Shown piece after piece: positions 58,998-64,000 of a stretch of 64,000 nucleotides of DNA. Under the pieces are notes generated by a model. That model made no database searches, was not told the DNA's origin, and was given only the letters and a program-made list of their open reading frames with translations. Origin of the DNA: Rhodobacterales bacterium (lineage in GTDB: Bacteria; Pseudomonadota; Alphaproteobacteria; Rhodobacterales; Rhodobacteraceae); contig QKJR01000074.1 in NCBI GenBank assembly GCA_003249215.1, positions 1 to 64,000 on the forward strand, in the 5' to 3' direction. The number at the start of each line of letters is the position of its first letter. Within the stretch, counting starts at the first letter, position 1. The position numbers and the translations under genes were made by a program.

Positions 58998-59993
58998 TCA
59001 GCGCAGCCAGAGCCCCGCGCGCTTGATCGCATTGCGCAGCACATGCTCGCGCTTGGGCAGGTCGTCGCGGTCGAACATCGCGCGCAGCTTGTGGCCCTTG
59101 CCCTGATAGATCAGCTTCTTGGCCGGTTCATAGGCCTTGAGCACCTTCTTGACCGCATTCGGCGCCGCGACCTCTTCGACCATGGCGACGGCGGCATCGC
59201 TCTCACGCGCATAAAGCAGCGAGAGCGTGCGATAGTGGCAGCTCACCGCGCCGTCGAGCCCATCCAGCTCCGGCCCCGGGCGCCCGCCACCGAAGGCGTG
59301 AATCACCAGCGGCAGCGCGACCTGATCGAGCCAGGGGTCGAGCGATTGGCTCGCCACCGCATCGGGCGTGTGCCAGCGGATCTGATGGGCGTAATACTCG
59401 AAGCGCTTGCCGAACTCGGCGGCATCGGCGCCGAAGAACCAGCCGGCGTTGAAATAAAGGTAACGCTGCCAGTATTCGTCATATTGGGTGGTGTCGAGCG
59501 AGCTCTCGAAATCGAGGCCGAACTGATCGTAGAGCGATTTCCAGATCGCGGTGTAGCCCGCGTGATAGAGCTGCGGCTCGGGCCAGGTGCCCTCGCGGCG
59601 CATCGAGGCCGAGGGGCGGGTAAAGTCGAATTTCACTTGGGCGAGGGGACCGGTGAAGACCGTGTCGGTGTCGAAGAAGACGAAGGGCCCGGGCGGCATC
59701 GCCTCGAACATCTCGATCTTGTTGCCATGCGGATAGGACTGGCCGAAATGGCGGTTCTGAAAGGGCACGATCTCGGCGCCGGCCTCTTCAAGGAGCGCGC
59801 GGACGGGGGCGGAGATCCGGGTCTCGACCGACCATTTCGCGCCCTGCGGCTCGGCGATCAGCAGACGGCCGGGGAAATCGGGGTTCCAGTGGCGAAAGGA
59901 GCGGGCGAAGAGGATCGCCTCATATTCGAGCCGCCCGGCCTGCGCCACGCAGATCACGTTGTAAACACCCGGCTTGCCGCGTTTTCCCGCCAT
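58998..59993 (-). CDS. glycosyltransferase-like protein (GT-A-type DxD motif)
   Basis: A 331-residue protein conserved in Rhodobacteraceae but not assigned to a pathway. A Rossmann-like N-terminus YNVICVAQAGRLEYEAILFA and the DxD motif in PFVFFDTDTVFTGPL near residue 105 suggest a GT-A nucleotide-sugar transferase. The C-terminal 60 residues are basic (KRAGLWLR end). The ATG at 59993 was chosen; a GTG one codon upstream is also possible. It is upstream of nothing in its direction except the convergent GIY-YIG gene. Confidence 0.7.
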   Translation of the reverse strand: MAGKRGKPGVYNVICVAQAGRLEYEAILFARSFRHWNPDFPGRLLIAEPQGAKWSVETRISAPVRALLEEAGAEIVPFQNRHFGQSYPHGNKIEMFEAMPPGPFVFFDTDTVFTGPLAQVKFDFTRPSASMRREGTWPEPQLYHAGYTAIWKSLYDQFGLDFESSLDTTQYDEYWQRYLYFNAGWFFGADAAEFGKRFEYYAHQIRWHTPDAVASQSLDPWLDQVALPLVIHAFGGGRPGPELDGLDGAVSCHYRTLSLLYARESDAAVAMVEEVAAPNAVKKVLKAYEPAKKLIYQGKGHKLRAMFDRDDLPKREHVLRNAIKRAGLWLR

Positions 59994-60131
59994 CACTCAC
60001 ACTTTCCGTCTCGTTACGACGGCGACTATCGTCCCGCCCCGGGCCGGGCGCAAGGGCCGGAGGGCGCCCAAGGTTCCGCCTGCGAGCGGCGCAGGCACGC
60101 GTGAACGATGAACACCAATCCTGAGGGGGAG

Positions 60132-60215
60132 TGGTGGGTGACCCTGGAATCGAACCAGGCATGGGTCTCCCCGGCGGAGTTACAGTCCGCTGCCGCACCT
60201 TGCAGCTCGTCACCC
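60132..60215 (-). tRNA. tRNA-Tyr (anticodon GTA)
   Basis: An 84-base tRNA including an encoded CCA. The acceptor stem GGGTGAC/GTCACCC is perfect, the anticodon arm GCGGA-CTGTAAC-TCCGC gives GTA, the T arm CCTGG-TTCGATT-CCAGG is perfect and a class II variable arm (GGG-GAGA-CCC) is present as expected for bacterial tRNA-Tyr. Positions 8 and 14 appear to be G and C in place of the near-universal U8 and A14. A good promoter lies upstream. Confidence 0.88.
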
Positions 60216-60227
60216 GACGCTGGCGGG

Positions 60228-60256
60228 GAAATACCGAAGGGGTCCGGGGGCGTCAA
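60228..60256 (-). promoter_or_regulatory. promoter of tRNA-Tyr
   Basis: Minus strand: TTGACG (60251-60256), 17 bases, TATTTC (60228-60233), ending 12 bases before the mature 5' end of the tRNA. Confidence 0.75.
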
Positions 60257-60333
60257 GGGGCGAAAATGCGCGAATGCGGAAATCCTGTGACGGGCCCCTG
60301 CCACGGCGCGCGCGGGCGGTGTCGGCGTCTTTT

Positions 60334-60459
60334 GAGTATTTTCACCAAGAAAAAGCCCAGAGTGTTTTTTCTTGGCCGAAATACTCTGCGGGGCGGTCCG
60401 GAGGGGTGCAAAACCCCTCCGGCACGGACGGCGGGGGGCTGGCCCCCGCCGTCCGTGCC
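60334..60459. repeat. cluster of three inverted repeats between tRNA-Tyr and rlmB
   Basis: First, an inverted repeat with outer arms GAGTATTT/AAATACTC and inner arms CCAAGAAAAA/TTTTTTCTTGG (60334-60386). Second, CCGGAGGGGT (60398-60407) with ACCCCTCCGG (60413-60422). Third, a perfect 17-bp stem, 60421-60437 with 60443-60459. The first repeat has a half-copy at 27154-27175. All lie in the space between these divergent genes. Confidence 0.85.
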
Positions 60460-60519
60460 GCCGCAGGCCTTGCCAATCGGCCCCGCCTCGCGCAGGAAGG
60501 GCGAAACGGAGTGCAAGCG

Positions 60520-61302
60520 ATGAAGAAACCGTCCTGGGTGATCGACAAGGAACGCGCCAAGCGGGCGGCTTCGGCCGAGACCGTCTGGCTCTTCGGGCTT
60601 CATGCGGTGCGCGATGCGCTCATGAACCCGGCGCGGGTCAAGCTGCGTCTGGTGCTGACCAAGAACGCCGCCGACAAGCTCGGCCCCGCGATCGCGGCGG
60701 GCGGGATCGAGCCCGAGATCGTCGATCCGCGCAAGTTCGACACCCATGTCACCATCTCCGCCGATTCCGTCCATCAGGGCGCAGCACTCGAGGTCAAGCC
60801 CCTCGACTGGGGCAAGTTCGCCGAGGTCGCACTGACCGGGGCGGGGGCGTCGCTCGTGGTGCTGCTCGACCGGGTGACCGATCCGCATAATGTGGGCGCG
60901 GTGCTGCGCTCGGCCGAGGTATTCGGGGCGCGAGCCGTCATCGCGCCCGCGCGCCATTCCGCGCCGGAAACCGGGGCGCTCGCCAAGACCGCTTCGGGTG
61001 CGCTCGAGCGTCAGCCCTATTTCCGCGTCACCAATCTGGCCGATGCGATGCAGGAGCTGCGCGACATGGGTTATGTTCTGCTCGGCCTCGATGGCGAGGC
61101 GGAGATCTCGCTCTCCGAGGGGCTCGCGCAGGCGGGCACGCGGCCGGTGGGGCTCGTGATGGGGGCCGAGGGGCCGGGGCTGCGCGAGAAGACCCGCGAG
61201 ACCTGTGATGCGCTGGTGCGTATTCCCTTCGCGGGCGAGTTCGGCTCGCTCAACGTCTCGAACGCGGCGGCGGTGGCGCTCTATGCGGCCAGCACACGGT
61301 GA
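60520..61302 (+). CDS. rlmB: 23S rRNA (guanosine-2251-2'-O)-methyltransferase
   Basis: SPOUT-fold methyltransferase that modifies G2251 in the peptidyl-transferase P loop. The 260-residue chain begins with the L30-like substrate-binding region (WLFGLHAVRDALMNPAR) and has the SPOUT motifs: LDRVTDPHNVGAVLRSAEVF near residue 113, GAEGPGLREKT near 213 and IPFAGEFGSLNVSNAAAVAL near 233. It follows a cluster of inverted repeats and the divergent tRNA-Tyr. Confidence 0.95.
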   Translation: MKKPSWVIDKERAKRAASAETVWLFGLHAVRDALMNPARVKLRLVLTKNAADKLGPAIAAGGIEPEIVDPRKFDTHVTISADSVHQGAALEVKPLDWGKFAEVALTGAGASLVVLLDRVTDPHNVGAVLRSAEVFGARAVIAPARHSAPETGALAKTASGALERQPYFRVTNLADAMQELRDMGYVLLGLDGEAEISLSEGLAQAGTRPVGLVMGAEGPGLREKTRETCDALVRIPFAGEFGSLNVSNAAAVALYAASTR

Positions 61303-61373
61303 GTTCACAAAAGCGGGAAGTTTTCCCCACGCCTCTTTAACCGGCGTTTTACAAACCTATGTCTTGCTGTGTA

Positions 61374-61460
61374 GGCGCGGCTCTGGAACCGCCGCGCCGA
61401 AGTTCACTGTCCCTCGTTCCGCGACTTGAGCGCCCGGCCGCATGGCTCGGGCGCTTTTTT
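61374..61460 (+). ncRNA. possible small RNA or leader ending in an intrinsic terminator
   Basis: Two hairpins stand in the gap between rlmB and the CoA-binding gene. GGCGCGGC (61374-61381) pairs with GCCGCGCC (61391-61398), and AGCGCCCG (61429-61436) pairs with CGGGCGCT (61448-61455) followed by TTTTTT. A weak promoter CTTTAA-N17-TATGTC (61335-61363) would start transcription near 61370. The second hairpin could also simply end rlmB transcription or attenuate the next gene. Confidence 0.45.
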
Positions 61461-61484
61461 CTGAGCAAATTTCGGGAGGTCCGA

Positions 61485-61907
61485 ATGAACGCCAACGAAA
61501 TCAAAGAAATCCTGACCGGGGCCAAGGTGATTGCCGTCGTCGGCATCTCGGCCAATCCGGCGCGGCCGTCCTATGGCGTTGCCGCGTTTCTGCAGGCCAA
61601 GGGCTATCGAATCATCCCGGTCAATCCGGGGCTGGCGGGGCAGGAGCTGCTCGGCGAGACAGTCTATGCCGATCTCGCCTCGATCCCGTCCGACATTCCG
61701 GTCGATTTCGTCGATATCTTCCGCCGCTCCGAGGCGGTGCCCGAAGTGGTCGAGGAGGCGCTCGCGCATCTGCCGGCGCTGCGGGTGATCTGGATGCAGC
61801 TCGGCGTGATGCATGACGGCGCGGCCGAGGTGGCGCGGGCGCGGGGCGTCAAGGTGGTGATGGATCGCTGTCCGAAGATCGACTATCCGCGGTTGATTGG
61901 CGCCTGA
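61485..61907 (+). CDS. CoA-binding domain protein (YccU-like)
   Basis: A 140-residue Rossmann-fold CoA-binding protein. The N-terminal strand and glycine loop read AKVIAVVGISANPARPSYGV, followed by FLQAKGYRIIPVNPGLAGQE and the closing KVVMDRCPKIDYPRL, all typical of the family. The start was set by GGGAGG eight bases upstream. Function is unknown in bacteria. A terminator-like hairpin lies between this gene and rlmB. Confidence 0.9.
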   Translation: MNANEIKEILTGAKVIAVVGISANPARPSYGVAAFLQAKGYRIIPVNPGLAGQELLGETVYADLASIPSDIPVDFVDIFRRSEAVPEVVEEALAHLPALRVIWMQLGVMHDGAAEVARARGVKVVMDRCPKIDYPRLIGA

Positions 61908-61909
61908 GG

Positions 61910-63196
61910 TCAGGTTTTCGGCGCGAGCAGTTCGGCCAGCACCAGCGCCATGACGCGGGCGCTGTCGGCCATGTCCTGAATGCCGATCCATTCGTCGGGC
62001 TGATGCGCGAGCGTGAGCAACCCCGGCCCATAGGCGATGCAGTTCTTCAGCCGGCCGATCCGGTCGATATGCTTCTGGTCATAGGTGCCGGGGCTGACGA
62101 CATAGGCCGCCTCGCGCCCGAGCACAGCCTCGATCGCGGCCGCGGTCGAGCGCACGACGGGCGCGTCGCGCTCGGTCATCGTGGGTTGCACCTCGAAGAG
62201 GTCGCGGATCTCGTAGCTGAAGCCGGGGCGACGGGCGCGCACCCGCTCCATCAGATCGGTGATCTCGGATTTGACCGCGCCGATCTCCTCCTCGATCAGG
62301 AAACGGCGGTCGATCACGATCCGGCAGCGGTCGGGCACGCAAGGCGCGGGCAGGGCGGTCGAGCCGGCCTCGGGCTCCGGCTCGCCGCCGTGGATCGAGT
62401 TGATGTTGAGCGTGGAGCTGCGCGCGCCTTCCGGGATCACCGGCATTGCGGTGTGTTTCGAGGCCAGAAGCGGGAAGAGGCGCTCCTCCATCTCGGCCAG
62501 CACCGCGCCCATGTGCCGCACCGCGCTGTCGCCGAGGAAGGGCATCGAGCCATGGGCGATGCGGCCATGGGTCTCGATCTCGGCCCACCAGACGCCGCGA
62601 TGGCCAAGGCAGATCTGATCCTTGTGCAGGGGTTCGGGGATGATGACGTGCTGCACGCGGGTGGGATCGAAGCGCCCCTGGGCCGCGAGATAGGCGACCC
62701 CGCCATAGCCACCAGATTCCTCGTCCGCCGTGGCCGAAATCTCGATCGCGCCGCGATAATCGGGGCAGGCGGCGATGAAGGCCTCGGCCGCGATCACCGC
62801 CGCCGCGATCCCGCCCTTCATGTCGCAGGCACCCCGGCCATAGATCCGGTCGCCCTCGATCTCGGCGCCGAACGGGTCGCGCGTCCAGCCATGGCCGACC
62901 TCGACCACGTCGTGATGGCCGTTGAAATGCACGCATTCGCCCGGGCCGGCCCCCTCGCGCCGCGCGACCATGTTCCAGCGCGGGTAGGCCTCGCAATCGC
63001 CCGGCGCATCATGGGCGCGGATCAGCTCGACCTCGAAACCCTGATGCAAGAGCCGCTCGGCCAGATAGTCGCAAATCTCGCGGTAATGCCGCCCCGGCGG
63101 ATTCAGCGTGGGGATGCGGATCAGGTCTTGCGCCAGCGCGACGAGGTCGTCGCGCCGGGCGGTGATTTCGGAGGCGATGCGCTGGGCGAGTTGCAT
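61910..63196 (-). CDS. M20-family deacylase, ArgE/DapE-like
   Basis: A 428-residue zinc hydrolase of the acetylornithine deacetylase / succinyl-diaminopimelate desuccinylase group. The metal ligands are in HFNGHHDVVEVG near residue 92, YGRGACDMKGG near 125 (shared aspartate) and ATADEESGGYGG near 157. The C-terminal histidine region is GTYDQKHIDRIG. The exact substrate cannot be chosen between ornithine-, DAP- and other acyl-amino acid types. It converges with the CoA-binding gene, two bases apart. Confidence 0.88.
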   Translation of the reverse strand: MQLAQRIASEITARRDDLVALAQDLIRIPTLNPPGRHYREICDYLAERLLHQGFEVELIRAHDAPGDCEAYPRWNMVARREGAGPGECVHFNGHHDVVEVGHGWTRDPFGAEIEGDRIYGRGACDMKGGIAAAVIAAEAFIAACPDYRGAIEISATADEESGGYGGVAYLAAQGRFDPTRVQHVIIPEPLHKDQICLGHRGVWWAEIETHGRIAHGSMPFLGDSAVRHMGAVLAEMEERLFPLLASKHTAMPVIPEGARSSTLNINSIHGGEPEPEAGSTALPAPCVPDRCRIVIDRRFLIEEEIGAVKSEITDLMERVRARRPGFSYEIRDLFEVQPTMTERDAPVVRSTAAAIEAVLGREAAYVVSPGTYDQKHIDRIGRLKNCIAYGPGLLTLAHQPDEWIGIQDMADSARVMALVLAELLAPKT

Positions 63197-63362
63197 GGCC
63201 GCAGGCTAGGCCTGCCGCCGCCCGCGGGCAACCGAAAGCTGGGGCAAAACCGGTGGCGGGGGCGCGGGGATTGGGCTAGCCTCGCCAAAAAAGACGGGGC
63301 GGGTCTTCCCTTGGGGCTGCGCCGTTCCTAGATTGTGAATGTGTTTAACATTGGAGGTCGGC

Positions 63363-64000
63363 ATGGCCGGTTTTGAAGCCCAGATCGAGAAGACGAGCCG
63401 CGAGATCGCCGAGGCGCAGAGCAAGATCAGTGCGGTGACGAGCCGGATCGAGGCGGCCAAGGATCAGGCGGTGACCGGGCTCGATATCGAGAACGCGACG
63501 CTCGCCGACGTGCAGGCCCATGCCGATGCGATGAATGCCAATATCGCCGAGCTGATCATGGGGCTCGACGATGTGACGGCTGGATTTTCCAAGGATTTCG
63601 AAGAGCTGCGCTCGAAGACCGGGTGGGAGAGCTTCGTCGGCGTCTTCGCCAAGGGGAAATCGGAAGCGATGCGGGCCGAGCGGCTGCGCGCGGCCTCGAT
63701 CGACACCAAACTGCAGGATCTGATCGCGAAATCGGATTCGATCGTGACACTGCTGAACGGGCAGCTCGCGGTGCTGAACGAGCAGAAGGCCAAGGTCGAG
63801 AAGAACCTTGGCGCGACGCTCTCGGACCGCGAGGCGGTGGTGGCGAGCCTTGAGGGCACGCGCGCCGAGATCGTGGCGATGGATCCGAAGATCATCGAAC
63901 TCGAGAACAAGATCGCGGTCGAACAGGATGCCGCGGCCCGCACGCGGCTCGAGACCGAGCTGGCGGACCTGAACATGCGCTATAACGCGCTGGTGCAGGA
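63363..64000 (+). CDS. coiled-coil protein, 5' part only
   Basis: At least 212 residues are visible before the window ends, with no stop codon. The chain is almost entirely heptad-like helix (FEAQIEKTSREIAEAQSKIS, KLQDLIAKSDSIVTLLNGQL, ELENKIAVEQDAAARTRLET). No membrane segment or signal is seen. A GGAGG site lies nine bases before the ATG. Its role cannot be inferred without the rest of the gene and its neighbours. Confidence 0.78.
   Translation, partial: MAGFEAQIEKTSREIAEAQSKISAVTSRIEAAKDQAVTGLDIENATLADVQAHADAMNANIAELIMGLDDVTAGFSKDFEELRSKTGWESFVGVFAKGKSEAMRAERLRAASIDTKLQDLIAKSDSIVTLLNGQLAVLNEQKAKVEKNLGATLSDREAVVASLEGTRAEIVAMDPKIIELENKIAVEQDAAARTRLETELADLNMRYNALVQ

Overview
The window is a GC-rich stretch of an alphaproteobacterial chromosome, most likely from the family Rhodobacteraceae (genus not determined). 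The indications are a HrcA/CIRCE-controlled groESL, RpoH with its diagnostic box, a SUV3-like helicase, CarD, small families typical of this group (DUF1150, DUF6476, YdcH, YcgN), the Anbu protease operon and a solitary Hint protein. There is no rRNA, insertion sequence, prophage or CRISPR array. It reads as a core chromosomal segment with about 63 protein genes and one tRNA.

Layout. 1-5 kb: tail of an unknown gene, a membrane protein, groESL with promoter and CIRCE operator, a TraB/GumN protein and a manganese-dependent pyrophosphatase. 5-12.8 kb: HAD phosphatase, MaoC hydratase, RibF, YcgN, threonine aldolase, two small enzymes, PRPP synthetase and a drug/metabolite transporter. 13-17 kb: purEK, YdcH, an Hsp20 gene with a sigma-32-type promoter, DUF1150 and a threonine dehydratase. 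17-23.7 kb: fused ATP sulfurylase/APS kinase, thioredoxin reductase, an Lrp regulator, an oxidoreductase, an exported unknown and rpoH. 23.8-27.5 kb: cardiolipin synthase and an RluD synthase, divergent from DUF6476 and a NUDIX hydrolase, then UbiK. 27.6-32 kb: lgt, a MidA-type methyltransferase, pgeF, a 54-residue protein and a Hint-fold protein. 32-37.3 kb: dipeptidase, a polysaccharide-type protein, oligopeptidase F, and a MarR regulator divergent from a small membrane protein. 37.4-41.4 kb: the four-gene ATP-grasp, alpha-E, transglutaminase and Anbu operon. 41.4-48 kb: a lipase-like hydrolase, SCP2, a TPR protein, then SUV3-like helicase, S4 protein, 7Fe ferredoxin and CarD. 48-56.6 kb: a CPA2 antiporter, a 1296-residue envelope-spanning protein and two divergent membrane-anchored unknowns. 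56.6-64 kb: O-acetylhomoserine sulfhydrylase, a DUF2239/GIY-YIG pair around a palindrome, a glycosyltransferase-like protein, tRNA-Tyr, rlmB, a CoA-binding protein, an M20 deacylase and the start of a coiled-coil gene.

Two themes stand out. First, five nested palindromic elements (118-155 bp) lie in the first 21 kb, four of them between convergent genes; they share a CCCCGGGATATTT outer stem but carry one of two alternative inner stems. Second, the 50.1-56.6 kb block holds a single polypeptide that appears to join a PilM/GspL-like cytoplasmic domain, a long acidic proline-rich linker containing a perfect 19-copy hexamer, one membrane helix, and a PilP/GspC-like periplasmic domain, with two uncharacterised partners divergent from it and no secretion or pilus genes in the window. 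This block is my best candidate for an undescribed system. The Anbu operon is known but functionally unresolved.

Heat-shock control is well represented: rpoH, a groESL operon with a canonical promoter followed by CIRCE, and an hsp20 gene with a CTTG/CCCATAT promoter all lie within 23 kb.
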